Positions 18,918 to 33,005 are shown, counted from the stretch's first letter. The stretch is DNA of 54,310 bases from Mycobacterium tilburgii (GCF_902168065.1 NZ_LR655709.1:1-54310), one strand, 5' to 3'. Numbers and translations: made by a program. Notes: a model not told the origin generated them from the letters alone.

Positions 18918-21632
18918 GTGCAGACACACGAGATCAGGAAGCGATTTCTTGATCATTTCGTGAAGGCGGGCCACGCCGAGGTGCCGAGCGCGTCGGTGAT
19001 TCTCGACGACCCCAACCTGTTGTTCGTCAATGCCGGCATGGTCCAGTTCGTGCCGTTCTTCCTGGGGCAGCGCACGCCGCCGTACTCGACGGCCACCAGC
19101 ATCCAGAAGTGCATCCGCACCCCGGACATAGACGAGGTGGGCATCACCACCCGGCACAACACCTTCTTCCAGATGGCCGGCAACTTCTCGTTCGGCGACT
19201 ACTTCAAGCGGGAGGCCATCGAGTTGGCCTGGTCCCTGCTGACCAAACCGATCGCCGCAGGCGGCTACGGGCTGGATCCCGAAAAGATCTGGACCACAGT
19301 CTATTTCGACGATGACGAGGCCGTCCAGCTGTGGCAGGAGATTGCTGGGCTGCCGGCCGAGCGGATCCAGCGCCGCGGCATGGCCGACAACTACTGGTCG
19401 ATGGGCATCCCCGGGCCGTGCGGCCCGTCATCGGAGATCTACTACGACCGAGGGCCGGAGTTCGGCGTCGACGGTGGCCCGATCGCCAACGAGGACCGCT
19501 ACATCGAGATCTGGAACCTCGTGTTCATGCAGAACGAGCGGGGCGAGGGCACCAGCAAGGAGGACTTCGAGATCCATGGGCCGTTGCCCCGCAAGAACAT
19601 CGACACCGGCATGGGCGTGGAACGGGTCGCGTTCATCCTACAGGGCGTGCACAACGTCTACGAGACCGACCTGTTGCGGCCGGTGATCGACATGGTGGCC
19701 GCGCGCGCACCCCGCGGCTACGACGCGGGTAACCACGCCGACGACGTGCGTTACCGGATCATCGCCGACCACAGCCGCACCGCCGCGATCCTGATCGGCG
19801 ACGGGGTCAGCCCGGGCAACGACGGCCGTGGCTATGTGCTGCGCCGGCTGCTGCGTCGGATGATCCGCTCGGCCAAGCTGCTGGGCATCGAGGGCCCGAT
19901 CGTCGGCGACCTGATGGCTACCGTCCGCGACGCGATGGGCCCGTCGTATCCCGAACTGGTCGACGACTTCGGCCGAATCCGCCGCATCGCCGTCGCCGAG
20001 GAGACCGCGTTCAACCGCACCCTGACGTCGGGCGCGAAGCTCTTCGACGAGGTGACCGGCAGCACCAAAGCGGCCGAGAAGACCACGGTTTCGGGTTCGG
20101 ACGCCTTCACCCTGCACGACACCTACGGCTTCCCGATCGAGCTCACGCTGGAGATGGCCGCCGAGGCCGGCCTGCAGGTCGACGAGCTCGGTTTCCGCGA
20201 GCTGATGGCCGAACAACGCCGGCGGGCCAAGGCCGACGCGGCCGCGCGCAAGCACGCGCACGCCGACCTCAGCGCGTACCGAGAACTGGTCGACGCGGGT
20301 CCCACCGAGTTCACCGGATTCGACGAATTGACCTCCGAGGCAAAGATTCTGGGCATCTTCGTCGACGGCAAGCGCGTTCCGGTGGTCGCGCACGGCACCG
20401 CCGGGGGCGCCGGTGACGGGAAGCGGGTCGAGCTGGTCTTGGACCGCACCCCGCTCTACGCCGAGTCGGGTGGCCAGATCGCCGACGAGGGCACCATCAG
20501 CGGAACCGGCTCCGGTGCCAGCGCCCGGGCCGCAGTCACCGACGTGCAGATGATCGCCAAAACGCTGTGGGTGCACCGCGTCAACGTCGGGTCCGGCGAA
20601 TTCGTCGAGGGGGACACCGTCGTCGCCGCGGTGGACCCGGGCTGGCGCAAGGGGGCCACGCAAGGCCACTCGGGCACCCACATGGTGCACGCCGCTCTGC
20701 GACAAGTGCTGGGGCCCAACGCCGTTCAGGCCGGTTCGTTGAACCGCCCGGGCTACCTGCGGTTCGACTTCAACTGGCAGGGCCCGCTCACCGATGGTCA
20801 GCGCAGCCAGATCGAAGAGGTCACCAACGAGGCCGTGCAGGCCGACTTCGAGGTGCACACCTTCACCGAGAAGCTGGAGCGGGCCAAGGCGATGGGCGCG
20901 ATGGCGCTGTTCGGCGAAGCCTATCCCGACGAGGTGCGGGTGGTCGAGATCGGCGGGCCGTTCTCGCTGGAGCTGTGCGGCGGCACCCACGTGCACAACT
21001 CCGCGCAGATCGGCCCGGTGGCCATCCTCGGCGAGTCGTCGATCGGTTCCGGGGTTCGCAGGGTGGAGGCCTACGTCGGTCTGGAATCGTTCCGGCACCT
21101 GGCCAAGGAGCGCGCCCTGATGGCGGGGCTGGCCTCGTCGCTCAAGGTGCCCTCCGACGAGGTGCCGGCCCGGGTGGCCAACCTGGTGGAGCGGCTCAAG
21201 GCCGCCGAGAAGGAACTGGAGCAAGCTCGGATGGCCGGTGCCCGCGCCGCCGCGACCAATGCCGCCGCGGGCGCGGAGCGGATCGGTAACGTCCGTGTGG
21301 TGGCGCAGCGAATGTCCGGCGGGATGACAGCGGGCGATCTGCGCTCGCTGGCGGGCGATATCCGCGGAAAGTTCGGCGGCGATCCCGCGGTGGTGGCGCT
21401 GATCGCCGAGGGGGAAGCCGACAGCGTGCCGTACGCCGTCGCCGCCAATCCGGCCGCCCAGGAGCTCGGTTTGCGCGCCAACGACCTGGTCAAAGAGCTC
21501 GCCGCGGCCGTCGACGGTCGCGGGGGCGGCAAGACCGACCTGGCGCAGGGTTCGGGCAAGAACCCGACCGGCATCGATGCGGCGCTGGACGCACTGCGTT
21601 CGAAGATCGCCGCGATAGCGCGGGTCGGTTGA
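18918..21632 (+). CDS. alaS: Alanyl-tRNA synthetase
   Basis: Intact, 904 residues, the length recalled for M. tuberculosis AlaS. GTG 18918 ([18 protein letters not shown]) fits the conserved start. The class II aminoacylation core has [13 protein letters not shown] and [20 protein letters not shown] in the first 100 residues. The editing domain carries the zinc/catalytic residues GHSGTHMVH (about residue 583) and CGGTHVHN (about 686). The C-Ala domain follows ([14 protein letters not shown], coiled coil, then [14 protein letters not shown]). It charges tRNA-Ala, one of which is encoded at 53067. The next gene starts on the very next base, suggesting an alaS-ruvX-mltG-aroE operon. Confidence 0.98.
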   Translation: MQTHEIRKRFLDHFVKAGHAEVPSASVILDDPNLLFVNAGMVQFVPFFLGQRTPPYSTATSIQKCIRTPDIDEVGITTRHNTFFQMAGNFSFGDYFKREAIELAWSLLTKPIAAGGYGLDPEKIWTTVYFDDDEAVQLWQEIAGLPAERIQRRGMADNYWSMGIPGPCGPSSEIYYDRGPEFGVDGGPIANEDRYIEIWNLVFMQNERGEGTSKEDFEIHGPLPRKNIDTGMGVERVAFILQGVHNVYETDLLRPVIDMVAARAPRGYDAGNHADDVRYRIIADHSRTAAILIGDGVSPGNDGRGYVLRRLLRRMIRSAKLLGIEGPIVGDLMATVRDAMGPSYPELVDDFGRIRRIAVAEETAFNRTLTSGAKLFDEVTGSTKAAEKTTVSGSDAFTLHDTYGFPIELTLEMAAEAGLQVDELGFRELMAEQRRRAKADAAARKHAHADLSAYRELVDAGPTEFTGFDELTSEAKILGIFVDGKRVPVVAHGTAGGAGDGKRVELVLDRTPLYAESGGQIADEGTISGTGSGASARAAVTDVQMIAKTLWVHRVNVGSGEFVEGDTVVAAVDPGWRKGATQGHSGTHMVHAALRQVLGPNAVQAGSLNRPGYLRFDFNWQGPLTDGQRSQIEEVTNEAVQADFEVHTFTEKLERAKAMGAMALFGEAYPDEVRVVEIGGPFSLELCGGTHVHNSAQIGPVAILGESSIGSGVRRVEAYVGLESFRHLAKERALMAGLASSLKVPSDEVPARVANLVERLKAAEKELEQARMAGARAAATNAAAGAERIGNVRVVAQRMSGGMTAGDLRSLAGDIRGKFGGDPAVVALIAEGEADSVPYAVAANPAAQELGLRANDLVKELAAAVDGRGGGKTDLAQGSGKNPTGIDAALDALRSKIAAIARVG

Positions 21633-22166
21633 GTGGGGTTGGCACAGCATCGCTTGCCCGACCGGCCCGGTGACCCTGAACACGACGCTGGGCGGGGGCG
21701 GCGGCTGGGGGTCGATGTGGGCACGGTCCGCATTGGCGTGGCCGCGAGCGATCCGGACGGCATCCTGGCCACCTCGGTGGAGACGGTGCGCCGGGACCGG
21801 TCCGGCAAGCACCTGCGACGGCTGGCCAAACTCGTCGCCGAACTTCAGGCCGTCGAAGTGATCGTCGGCCTGCCCCGGACGCTGGCCGACCGCACCGGCC
21901 CGTCGGCCCTCGACGCGATCGAGGTGGCCGAGGCGCTGGCCCGGCGGGTGGCGCCGACACCGGTGCGGCTGGCCGACGAACGGCTGACCACCGTCGCCGC
22001 ACAACGGTCGCTGCGCGCGGCGGGTGTGCGGGCCAAGGCCCAGCGGGCGGTGATCGACCAAGCCGCGGCGGTGGCGATTTTGCAGAGCTGGCTCGATCAG
22101 CGCCGCGCCGGCATCGAATCGGAAAGCGACCGCAGGCCCGCGCGAGGGGATGGCGTCGATGGTTGA
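21633..22166 (+). CDS. ruvX: Putative Holliday junction resolvase / pre-rRNA nuclease RuvX (YqgF)
   Basis: Intact, 177 residues, from GTG 21633 directly after the alaS stop. The RNase H-like fold is marked by [19 protein letters not shown] (first catalytic Asp, about residue 28), [17 protein letters not shown], and [16 protein letters not shown], then [15 protein letters not shown] near the end. The first 24 residues are polar and poorly conserved, as in the recalled Rv2554c. YqgF proteins process 16S rRNA 5' ends in bacteria. Its end overlaps the start of mltG by 17 bp. Confidence 0.93.
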   Translation: MGLAQHRLPDRPGDPEHDAGRGRRLGVDVGTVRIGVAASDPDGILATSVETVRRDRSGKHLRRLAKLVAELQAVEVIVGLPRTLADRTGPSALDAIEVAEALARRVAPTPVRLADERLTTVAAQRSLRAAGVRAKAQRAVIDQAAAVAILQSWLDQRRAGIESESDRRPARGDGVDG

Positions 22167-23430
22167 CAGCGCGCGCGACGAACGGGCCGAGCCGCCGGCG
22201 GTCGGCCCACCCCGGGCCCGGTCCAGACGGATAGCCCGCATCCGGGCCGAGCGCGGCCGCCGGCGGCGCCGGTTCACCGGCCGCATCGTGCTGGGCCTGC
22301 TGGTCGTGATCGTGGTGGGCCTGCTGGTCGTGATCGTGGTGGCGGCGGTGTTCGTCGGCTCTAAGATGTGGCACTCGATGTTCGGCACCGGCGACGATTA
22401 CAGCGGAGACGGCAAGCGCGACATCGTCATTCAGATCCAGGCCGGCGACTCGACAACGAACGTCGGCGAGACGCTGTACAACCAGGGCGTGGTCGCCACC
22501 GTCCGGGCTTTCGTCAACGCCGCCCACGGCAACGCCGCGATCAACTCGATTCAGCCGGGCTACTACCGGATGCGCACCGAGATCCCGGCCGCGTCGGCCG
22601 TCGCTCGGCTGACCGACCCCGGCAACCGGGTGGGCAAGCTGGTCATCCCCGAGGGACGCCAGCTCGACGACACCACCGATATGAAGACCAACGTCGTGAC
22701 CCCGGGGATCCTCACCTTGATCTCCCGCGCCAGCTGTGTGGATCTCGACGGCAACACGCACTGTGTCTCGGTGGCCGACCTGCGTGCGGCGGCGGGCAAC
22801 ACACCGCCCAGCGAGCTTTCGGTGCCCACCTGGGCGATCCAGCCGGTCACCGAACTCGGCAGCGACCACCGCCGGCTTGAGGGACTGATCGTGCCCGGCA
22901 CCTTCAACGTCGACCCGTCGGCGCCGGCGCAGGAGATCCTGACGAACTTGATCAGCGCCGGTGCCACGGTGTACGCGCAGTCCGGGCTGCTGAACACCGC
23001 GCAAGCCCTGAAGCTCTCGCCTTACGACATCCTGGTGGTGGCCTCGCTGGTGCAGCAGGAATCGAACTCCCCGGACTTCGCGAAGGTGGCGCAGGTCATC
23101 TACAACCGTCTCAACGCCCACCACACGCTGGAGTTCGATTCGACGGTGAACTATCCGCTGGACCGCCGCGAGGTGGCGACCAGTGACGCCGACCGCGGGC
23201 AGGAGACGCCGTGGAACACCTACGTCTCCCAAGGGCTGCCCGCCACCGCGATCTGTTCGCCGGGCATCGACGCGCTGCGAGCGGCCGAGCGTCCCGAACC
23301 GGGGGACTGGCTGTACTTCGTCACGATCGACGGCCAGGGCACCACGCTGTTCACCCGCGACTACAAGCAGCATTTGGCCAACATCGAGCTGGCCAAGCAC
23401 AACGGTGTCCTCGACAGCACGCCCCGCTGA
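22150..23430 (+). CDS. mltG: Endolytic murein transglycosylase MltG (YceG-like)
   Basis: Intact, 426 residues from ATG 22150; ATG 22159 is a possible alternative. There is a basic N-terminal tail ([17 protein letters not shown], residues 26-42), one membrane segment at about 46-68, then the outer domain with a LysM-like part ([23 protein letters not shown]) and the catalytic domain with [11 protein letters not shown], whose Glu is the expected acid, and VIYNRLN. It cuts nascent peptidoglycan to end glycan strands. The membrane segment contains a perfect 24-bp tandem duplication that repeats eight residues (GLLVVIVV twice), lengthening the helix. It overlaps ruvX before and aroE after. Confidence 0.94.
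   Translation: MASMVDSARDERAEPPAVGPPRARSRRIARIRAERGRRRRRFTGRIVLGLLVVIVVGLLVVIVVAAVFVGSKMWHSMFGTGDDYSGDGKRDIVIQIQAGDSTTNVGETLYNQGVVATVRAFVNAAHGNAAINSIQPGYYRMRTEIPAASAVARLTDPGNRVGKLVIPEGRQLDDTTDMKTNVVTPGILTLISRASCVDLDGNTHCVSVADLRAAAGNTPPSELSVPTWAIQPVTELGSDHRRLEGLIVPGTFNVDPSAPAQEILTNLISAGATVYAQSGLLNTAQALKLSPYDILVVASLVQQESNSPDFAKVAQVIYNRLNAHHTLEFDSTVNYPLDRREVATSDADRGQETPWNTYVSQGLPATAICSPGIDALRAAERPEPGDWLYFVTIDGQGTTLFTRDYKQHLANIELAKHNGVLDSTPR
22293..22340. repeat. 24-bp in-frame tandem duplication in the mltG membrane segment
   Basis: Two perfect 24-bp copies, 22293-22316 and 22317-22340 (GGGCCTGCTGGTCGTGATCG plus TGGT). The product gains one extra GLLVVIVV. The frame stays open, so this is a slippage event tolerated in a presumably needed gene. 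Confidence 0.97.
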
Positions 23431-24226
23431 CGCGGGCCCGCGAAAGGCGGCGGTGCTCGGGTCGCCGATCGCACATTCGAAGTCCCCGCAGCTGCACCTG
23501 GCCGCGTATCGGGCGCTGGGCCTGCACGGTTGGACCTACGAGCGCATCGAGTGCGACGCCGAACAGTTGCCGCGGGTGGTCGGCGAGTTCGGCCCGGAAT
23601 GGGTCGGCGTATCGGTGACGGCGCCCGGCAAGTTCGCCGCCTTGACCTTCGCCGACGAGCACACCGAACGCGCCGCGCAGGTGGGGTCGGCCAACACGCT
23701 GGTCCGCACGCCGCGCGGCTGGCGCGCCGACAACACCGACATCGACGGCGTCAGCGGGGCAATCGGGTCGGCCTCGGGAGGGGCGCTGGTCTGTGGATCG
23801 GGCGGGACGGCGCCGGCGGCGGTGGTGGGCCTGGCGCAGCTCGGGGTGCGCGGAATCACCGTCGTGGCCCGCAACCCGGACAAGGCGGCCCGATTGGTCG
23901 AGCTGGGCGCCCGGGTCGGCCTGCCGTCCCGGGCCTGCGGGTTGGACAGCGACACCCTGGCCGACGAGGTCGCGGCCGCGGAGGTGCTGGTCAGCACCAT
24001 TCCGGTCGACGTCGCGGCGCGGTACACCGGCACCTTCGCGGCGATCCCGGTGCTGCTCGACGCCGTCTACGACCCGTGGCCCACCCCGCTGGCCGCCGCC
24101 GTGGCCACCGCCGGCGGACGGGTTATCAACGGTGTGCAGATGCTGCTGCATCAGGCCTTCGCGCAGGTCGAACAGTTCACCGGGTTGCCCGCGCCGCGAG
24201 CGGCGATGAGCGCCGCGCTTCGCTAG
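23405..24226 (+). CDS. aroE: Shikimate dehydrogenase
   Basis: Intact, 273 residues from GTG 23405, overlapping the mltG stop by 26 bp. VLGSPIAHSKSPQLHLAAYRALG is the substrate-binding start. VGVSVTAPGKFAAL holds the catalytic Lys (most relatives have Met before Pro-Gly-Lys). ADNTDIDG holds the catalytic Asp. The NADP fold has the glycine loop VCGSGGTAPAAVVGL and VVARNPDKAARL. NGVQMLLHQAFAQVEQFTG closes it. It reduces 3-dehydroshikimate to shikimate with NADPH, step four of the chorismate pathway, most of whose other genes follow. Confidence 0.96.
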   Translation: MSSTARPADAGPRKAAVLGSPIAHSKSPQLHLAAYRALGLHGWTYERIECDAEQLPRVVGEFGPEWVGVSVTAPGKFAALTFADEHTERAAQVGSANTLVRTPRGWRADNTDIDGVSGAIGSASGGALVCGSGGTAPAAVVGLAQLGVRGITVVARNPDKAARLVELGARVGLPSRACGLDSDTLADEVAAAEVLVSTIPVDVAARYTGTFAAIPVLLDAVYDPWPTPLAAAVATAGGRVINGVQMLLHQAFAQVEQFTGLPAPRAAMSAALR

Positions 24227-24236
24227 CGTCGGTCCC

Positions 24237-24378
24237 GTGCTGGCGGGGGCGGTGGTGCTGTGGATGGCCGTGCTCAGCGGCTACGATATCCGCCGGCGGC
24301 CAGCTGCCGAACTGGTTGACGTTGCCCGGCGCCGTCGCCGTGCTGGTCACCGCGGCCGCGGCGGTGCTGTCGCTCTGA
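24237..24378 (+). pseudogene. Prepilin/leader peptidase (Rv2551c family), N-terminal remnant
   Basis: GTG 24237, 11 bp after aroE, codes LAGAVVLWMAVLSGYDIRRR, the first membrane segment with the catalytic-type Asp of type IV prepilin peptidases. One indel near 24300 shifts the frame, after which [25 protein letters not shown] is read to TGA 24378. Relatives are about 140 residues and continue with GxGDVKL, the second catalytic Asp. That is absent, so at most a third of the gene remains before aroC begins. Confidence 0.8.
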
Positions 24379-24442
24379 CCCCGGGCCGCCGGGCGCCGCG
24401 CGGATTTACGTCCGCGCAGTACCCCGTGGGACAATGGCTCTT

Positions 24443-27712
<3,270 letters not shown>

Positions 27713-27715
27713 CGG

Positions 27716-28420
27716 TTAGTCCCTCTTGTCGGCGTCGGTGTCGGTGCGGATCACCTCGGTTTGGAGTCATCGGTACCGGTGGAAATCGATTCAGTGGGTG
27801 CGCCCCACGGGCCGGTCGGGATCGTCTCGGTCGGTGGGGCGCACTCGGCCGTGGCAACCGACGAGGTCGGGGCTTCCGCCTGCGTCGGCGCGCTGTGCCG
27901 GGATCTCGCCGGTCGGCGCCTCGTCGGCACGGGCCGCGGCGAACACGTCGGTGTCACCCCGTTCGGCGTCGGGCCCGGCTGGGCGGTCGGCCGGGGGATT
28001 GCGGTCCACCCGCCAGCGACCGACGGCCACCCCGACGATGCCGGGCACGAACACGCACAGCGCGGTGAACGCAGCGAACGTCGTCACCTCGTTGATTAGG
28101 CCGCCGGTGTAGAGGCCTTTGTAGAACAACGCGATGAGCCAGGACACGGCGCCGCTGTGCACCCCGGCGACCAGGCCGGCCAGCAGCCACGTCATCGCCA
28201 GGTCGGCGCGGCGGTCCGGATCGGCGTTGGCCCGGGCGTCGGCGCGGCCGTCCAGCAGGCCCCACACGATCACGCTGACGATGAAGAGGAGCAGCAGTAC
28301 CGGGCTCACCAGCCCGGCCTGCGTTTGCCATGTGTTGATGATTGTCCCCTGAAACAACCGGACGACCACCATCGCCGCAGCGAACGCCAATCCCCGCACC
28401 ATCCAGTTACCCATGGGCAA
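27716..28420 (-). pseudogene. Membrane protein of the Rv2536 family with a frameshifted C-terminal tail
   Basis: TTG 28420 (PMGNWMVRGLAFAAAMVVVRL) opens an intact membrane part with about four hydrophobic segments (LVSPVLLLLFIVSVIVWGLL, MTWLLAGLVAGVHSGAVSWLIALFY, TTFAAFTALCVFVPGIVGVAVG). The matching soluble tail, rich in acidic, Thr and Ala residues in Rv2536, lies in two other frames: after about 27890 as EAPTSSVATAECAPPTETIPT, and at the end as EVIRTDTDADKRD to TAA 27716. In the current frame translation runs to about 27791 with an unrelated Arg-rich tail. The membrane domain could still be made; calling it a pseudogene is a judgement. Confidence 0.65.
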
Positions 28421-28447
28421 TCAGCGTAGCGAGTACCGTCGTGTGTC

Positions 28448-29560
28448 GTGACACATTCCCAGCGTCGAGACAAGCTAAAAACCCAGATCGGTGCCAGCGG
28501 GCTGGACGCGATGCTGGTCACGGACCTGAACAACGTCTGCTATCTATCCGGTTTCTCCGGCTCCAACGGCGCGTTGCTGGTGTTCGCCGACGATCGCGAA
28601 GCCGTTTTGGCCACCGACGGCCGCTACCGCACCCAGGCCGCCGAACAGGCATCCGACCTCGAAGTCGCGATCGAACGCGCCGTGGCCCGCTATCTGGCCG
28701 GTCGCGCGGCCGACGCGAACGTGAGCAAGCTGGGCTTCGAAAGCAACGTGGTGACGGTGGACGGCTTTGACGCGCTGCGCGGTGAGGTGGACGAGCACGG
28801 CGGCAAGACCGAGTTGGTGCGTGCCGCCGGGGCGGTCGAGACGCCGCGCGAGATCAAAGACGCCGGCGAGGTGGCGCTGCTGCGGCTGGCCTGCGAGGCC
28901 GCCGACGCCGCGCTGAACGACCTGGTGGCCCGCGGCAGTCTGCGGCCCGGCCGGACCGAACGCCAGGTGAGCCGCGAGCTCGAGGCGTTGATGCTCGACC
29001 ACGGCGCCGACGGAATCTCGTTCGAGACGATCGTGGCGGCGGGCCCGCACTCGGCGATCCCGCATCACCGGCCCACCGACGCGGTGCTCGCCGACGGTGA
29101 TTTCGTCAAGATCGACTTCGGTGCACTGGTCGCCGGGTATCACTCGGACATGACCCGCACCTTTGTTCTGGGGAAGGCCGCGGACTGGCAGCTGGAGATC
29201 TATCAGCTGGTCGCCGAGGCGCAGCGGGCCGGGCGCGAGGCGTTGCGGCCGGGCGCCGATCTGCGCGACGTGGACTGCGCGGCGCGCCAGCTGATCGCCG
29301 ACGCGGGGTACGGCGATCACTTCGGTCATGGCCTGGGACACGGGGTGGGGCTGGAGATTCACGAGGCGCCGGGGATCGGCGCGACCTCGACCGGGACGCT
29401 GCTGGCCGGCTCCGTGGTGACGGTCGAGCCCGGCGTGTACCTGCCCGGCCGCGGCGGTGTGCGCATCGAGGACACCCTGGTCGTGGGGTCCGAGGGCGCG
29501 CACGCGACCACCACGCCGGACCTGCTGACCCGGTTCCCCAGGGACCTGTGGCGGTTCTGA
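28448..29560 (+). CDS. pepQ: Xaa-Pro aminopeptidase-type M24 dipeptidase
   Basis: Intact, 370 residues from GTG 28448. N-terminal creatinase-like domain (LDAMLVTDLNNVCYLSGFSGSNG), then the pita-bread M24 domain. The metal ligands are all present: Asp in FVKIDFGAL, Asp in HSDMTRTF, His in GHGLGHGVG, Glu in VTVEPGVYLPG and Glu in VRIEDT. It should cleave dipeptides or peptides before proline in the cytoplasm. Divergent from the Rv2536-like gene with a 27-bp gap; efp follows after 89 bp, the same order as Rv2535c-Rv2534c. Confidence 0.94.
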   Translation: MTHSQRRDKLKTQIGASGLDAMLVTDLNNVCYLSGFSGSNGALLVFADDREAVLATDGRYRTQAAEQASDLEVAIERAVARYLAGRAADANVSKLGFESNVVTVDGFDALRGEVDEHGGKTELVRAAGAVETPREIKDAGEVALLRLACEAADAALNDLVARGSLRPGRTERQVSRELEALMLDHGADGISFETIVAAGPHSAIPHHRPTDAVLADGDFVKIDFGALVAGYHSDMTRTFVLGKAADWQLEIYQLVAEAQRAGREALRPGADLRDVDCAARQLIADAGYGDHFGHGLGHGVGLEIHEAPGIGATSTGTLLAGSVVTVEPGVYLPGRGGVRIEDTLVVGSEGAHATTTPDLLTRFPRDLWRF

Positions 29561-29649
29561 CTTAGCTGGTGGTGTGGGCAGCGCGTAAGCTCCACTCCGG
29601 GCCTGGCTCGGGCCGGAAAATTCGTCATTCTGTAGGAGATAGACCGACT

Positions 29650-30213
29650 GTGGCAACGACTGCCGACTTCAAGAACGGACTGGTGCTGGTGATCGACGGC
29701 CAGCTGTGGCAGATCACCGAGTTCCAGCACGTCAAACCGGGCAAGGGCCCGGCCTTCGTGCGCACCAAGCTGAAGAACGTGCTGTCGGGCAAGGTCGTCG
29801 ACAAGACCTACAACGCCGGCGTCAAGGTCGACACCGCGACCGTTGACCGCCGCGACGCGACGTACCTGTACCGCGACGGGTCGGACTTCGTGTTCATGGA
29901 CAGCCAGGACTACGAGCAGTACCCGCTGCGGGAGTCCCTGGTCGGCGACGCGGCCCGGTTTCTGTTGGAGGGCTTGCCGGTGCAGATCGCCTTCCACGAC
30001 GGCGCCCCGCTGTACCTCGAATTGCCGGTGTCGGTCGAGCTCGTGGTCACCCACACCGAGCCCGGCCTGCAGGGCGACCGGTCCAGCGCCGGGACCAAGC
30101 CGGCGACCGTTGAGACGGGCGCGGAGCTACAGGTGCCGCTGTTCATCAACACCGGTGACAAGCTGAAGGTGGATTCGCGCGACGGCAGTTATCTGGGCCG
30201 GGTCAACAGCTGA
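29650..30213 (+). CDS. efp: Translation elongation factor P
   Basis: Intact, 187 residues, the recalled M. tuberculosis length. GTG 29650 ([12 protein letters not shown]) lies 11 bp after AGGAGA. Domain I has [19 protein letters not shown] with the tip Lys that enters the ribosomal E/P site; domain II and III follow ([32 protein letters not shown], the EF-P signature). It rescues ribosomes at proline stretches. Two bases separate it from nusB. Confidence 0.98.
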   Translation: MATTADFKNGLVLVIDGQLWQITEFQHVKPGKGPAFVRTKLKNVLSGKVVDKTYNAGVKVDTATVDRRDATYLYRDGSDFVFMDSQDYEQYPLRESLVGDAARFLLEGLPVQIAFHDGAPLYLELPVSVELVVTHTEPGLQGDRSSAGTKPATVETGAELQVPLFINTGDKLKVDSRDGSYLGRVNS

Positions 30214-30215
30214 CC

Positions 30216-30701
30216 ATGCCGGACGGTAAACCGCCGAGGCCCGCCAAAGGACGTCACCACGCCCGCAAGCGCGCCGTGGACCTGCTGTTCGAAGCCGAGG
30301 CGCGCGGTTTGAGTCCCGCCGAGGTGGCTGACGCCCGCACCGCGCTGGCCCGATCGAATCCCGACGTGAAGCCGTTGCACCCCTACACGGTCGCGGTGGC
30401 CCGGGGCGTCGGCGACCAGCTCTCGCACATCGATGACCTGATTAGCAGCCACCTGCAAAGCTGGACGTTGGACCGGCTGCCCGCGGTCGACCGCGCAATT
30501 CTGCGCGTCGCCGTGTGGGAGCTGCTGCATGCCGACGACGTGCCGGAGCCAGTCGCCGTCGATGAGGCAGTGCAGCTGGCCAAGGAGCTGTCCACCGACG
30601 AGTCGCCGGGCTTCATCAATGGCGTGCTCGGCCAGGTCATGCTGGTGACGCCGCAGATTCGGCTGGCGGCCCAGGCCGTGCGGGGCCGCCAGGAAACGTG
30701 A
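30216..30701 (+). CDS. nusB: Transcription antitermination factor NusB
   Basis: Intact, 161 residues from ATG 30216. [16 protein letters not shown] is the RNA-binding helix start, and [49 protein letters not shown] is the conserved core. With NusE/S10 it binds boxA and aids rRNA transcription. The last 10 residues are variable. Its TGA overlaps the GTG of the next gene. Confidence 0.96.
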   Translation: MPDGKPPRPAKGRHHARKRAVDLLFEAEARGLSPAEVADARTALARSNPDVKPLHPYTVAVARGVGDQLSHIDDLISSHLQSWTLDRLPAVDRAILRVAVWELLHADDVPEPVAVDEAVQLAKELSTDESPGFINGVLGQVMLVTPQIRLAAQAVRGRQET

Positions 30702-31072
30702 ACAGGCTGGAGCTCCGCGCCCTGGTTGCCGTCGTCCTCGCCTCTACGGTGGTGCTGGGCGCGGTGAGCTGTGCTGCCTACGGGCTGACCATCGTCGCGT
30801 CGGCGGCGTCGATCTACGCGCTGGACGTGGGCGCCTGGCTGTACCATTGCATCGAGCGGCTGGTCGTCGCCCGCCACATCAGCACCGTGCGGTCGGCGGC
30901 CAAACCGCTGCAGGCGCTGTTACCCCTGATGGGTCTCACCCAGGCCGTCGTGCGGTCGCTGTCCGACGTCGCCGAACTGCCGGCGCGGGGCCGGGGCCTG
31001 CCGATGCTGCGGTGGATGGACAACTCCCGCGCCGGTCGACGGGTCGGCGACGGCGACGACACCGAGCGCTGA
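30698..31072 (+). CDS. Small membrane-associated protein (Rv2532c family), function unknown
   Basis: 124 residues from GTG 30698, overlapping nusB by 4 bp (GTGA). The first half is hydrophobic with two segments ([25 protein letters not shown] and [20 protein letters not shown]), and the rest is basic and ends GDGDDTER. The position after nusB matches Rv2532c. No enzyme motif is visible. The frame is uninterrupted, but it lies next to the start of a large decayed region. Confidence 0.7.
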   Translation: MNRLELRALVAVVLASTVVLGAVSCAAYGLTIVASAASIYALDVGAWLYHCIERLVVARHISTVRSAAKPLQALLPLMGLTQAVVRSLSDVAELPARGRGLPMLRWMDNSRAGRRVGDGDDTER

Positions 31073-31104
31073 GCATCCCGTCGATCCTGGGCAAAAAGAT
31101 CACC

Positions 31105-32667
31105 CCGGCTGGCCGGACCGGATAACAATGGAACTGCACTTACGGCCAACAAGATCGTGGTGCAGTCCCTGACCCGGCCCGGCGACATCGTCCTGATCGA
31201 CCGCAACTGCCACAAGTCGCACCACTATGGTCTGGTGCTGGCCGGGGCCTACCCGCTGTACCTGGACGCCTGTCCGTTGCCGCAATTCGCCATCTACGGT
31301 GCCGTGCCGCTGCAGACGATCAAGAAGGCGCTGCTCTAACTCGAAGAGGCCGGACAGCTAGATAAGGTGCGCATGCTGTTGTTCACCAACTGCATCTTCG
31401 ACGGTGTGGTCTACAACCCGCAGCGGGTGATGGAGGAGGTGCTGGCGATCAAGCCGGATATCTGCTTCCTGTGGGACGAGGGTGGTACGCCTTCGCCACC
31501 GCGGTGTCGTGGGCCGGCAATGGACGGCGGTGGTCGCCGCGGAGCGTCTCGAGCAGATGCCGGCGTCACCGGAATACGTCCCGCGATCGGAGTGGGTGAA
31601 CCGCCGGCTGTTGCCCGACCCGGACCGTGCGCGGGTGCGGGTGTACGCGACACTCCACCCACAAATCCCTGTCGGCGTTCCGGCAGGCGTCGATGATCCA
31701 TGTGTGGGACCGGATTTCAATTCGCGGGCCCGCGACGCGTTCGGTGAGGCGTTTTTTGACCCACACCTCGACGTCGCCGAACCAGCGGCTGCTCGCCTCG
31801 CTGGATCTGGCCCGCCGGCAGGTCGACATCGAGGGATTCCAGCTGGTTCGGAAGGTCTACGACATGGCGCTGGTGTTCCGGCATCGGCTCCGCAAGGACC
31901 GCTTGATCAACAAGTGGTTCCGCATTCTCGACGAATCCGACTTGGTGCCCGAGGAATTCCGAGCCTCGGCGGTCAGCTCGTACCGGGAGGTGCGGCAGGG
32001 CGCGCTGGCCGAGTGAAACGAGGTGTGGCGCTCCGAACAGTTCGTGCTGGACCCGACGCGCGTCACGCTTGTTCCTGGGTAAGACCGGGATGAACGGGTG
32101 TGACTTCGGCGAGAAGATCCTGATGGAGCGGTTCGGGATTCAGATCAACAAGACGTCAATCAACAGTGTGCTGCTGATCTTCACCATCGGCGTTACCTGG
32201 TCGAGCGTGCACCATCTGCTCGACGTGCTGCGCTGGCTGGCGACCGACCTCGACCGGGAAGCGGGAGCTGGCCAGTGCCGCCGACTGGACGCTGCACCAA
32301 CGGCGGGTCGAGGAACTCACCGAGGACCTGTCCACACCTGCCCGACTTTCAGCGAGTTCGACGTCGCGTTCAAGCCACGTGGTGCCCTACCCGCCGGGCT
32401 TCCCGGTGCTGGCTCCGGGTCATGTGGTGTCCAAGGAGATCCTGTACTTTCTGGCGCAGCTCGACGTGAAGGAAATCCACCGCTACAACCCGGAATTCGA
32501 CTTGTCGGTGTTCACCCAGGAGGCGCTGGCCCGGCTGGAGGCGCAGCGCGGCGGCCGCCGCCGTGGGCACCGCGTTCCCGTCGTTCGAGTTACCCGCGGA
32601 CACCTCGGTGCTCAACGGGGCGTGCAACGGGGACCGGGTCCGGCAGTCGGTCGGCGAAGACGCCTGA
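31105..32667 (+). pseudogene. Orn/Lys/Arg-type PLP amino-acid decarboxylase (Rv2531c family), truncated and decayed
   Basis: ANKIVVQSLTRPGDIVLIDRNCHKSHHYGL opens the remnant, and a TAA at 31337-31339 interrupts KKALL/LEEAGQL. LTNCIFDGVVYNPQRVMEEVL and DICFLWDEG follow, then frame changes near 31490 and 31640. STHKSLSAFRQASMIHVWD at about 31653 holds the PLP lysine. IDIEGFQLVR-like sequence, INKTSINSVLLIFTIG, and YPPGFPVLAPGHVVSKEILYFLAQLDVKEIHRYNPEF close the C-terminal domain. The probable tail (AAVGTAFPSFELPADTSVLNG) ends at TGA 32667. Rv2531c has about 947 residues; the N-terminal third or more is absent here. Confidence 0.87.
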
Positions 32668-32772
32668 GGCGTTCTGTGGCACGCCAGGCCACCGTTGGCG
32701 CGCACGGGCGCCGCTGCCCGGGGAAACGGCGCAATACTTGCCGCAGCAGCAGATTCGACCTGGGAGACACTC

Positions 32773-33005
32773 ATGCACGTCACCGTCGACTACACCCTCT
32801 GCGAAGAGCCATGGGCAGTGCATCCTGGCCGCTCCGGACACCACCACCTGCCCGATGACAGCGCGCAGGTGGTGGTGTTGAATCCAGATTTTGGTGCAGT
32901 ACAACAGGCCGGCTGACGTTCTCGGCCCGTGACGGCGGCGGTTTGGCCGCGACCGTCATCATTCCCACCGACTGTGCGATTGGCCCGCACAGGCCACGCT
33001 TTGGC
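32773..33005 (+). pseudogene. P450-type [3Fe-4S] ferredoxin, decayed
   Basis: ATG 32773 after GGGAGACACTC gives HVTVDYTLCE, the start of actinobacterial single-cluster ferredoxins. The next part, SHGQCILAAPD, is in another frame after an indel near 32808, and LPDDSAQVVVLN is in the first frame again. The end (ACPTCAI expected) is only vaguely visible near 32970. Such ferredoxins feed electrons to cytochromes P450. A P450 remnant follows at 33102, as in the ferredoxin/cyp clusters of mycobacteria. Confidence 0.75.

Noticed and set aside
19638..22388. Very long minus-strand open frame opposite alaS, ruvX and mltG (over 900 codons)
   Set aside because: It mirrors three well-conserved genes and has low-complexity, His/Arg/Gly-rich content without family motifs; typical of antisense frames in high-GC DNA.
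21490..23400. Second long antisense frame over mltG
   Set aside because: Same reason; the plus-strand gene carries clear catalytic motifs.
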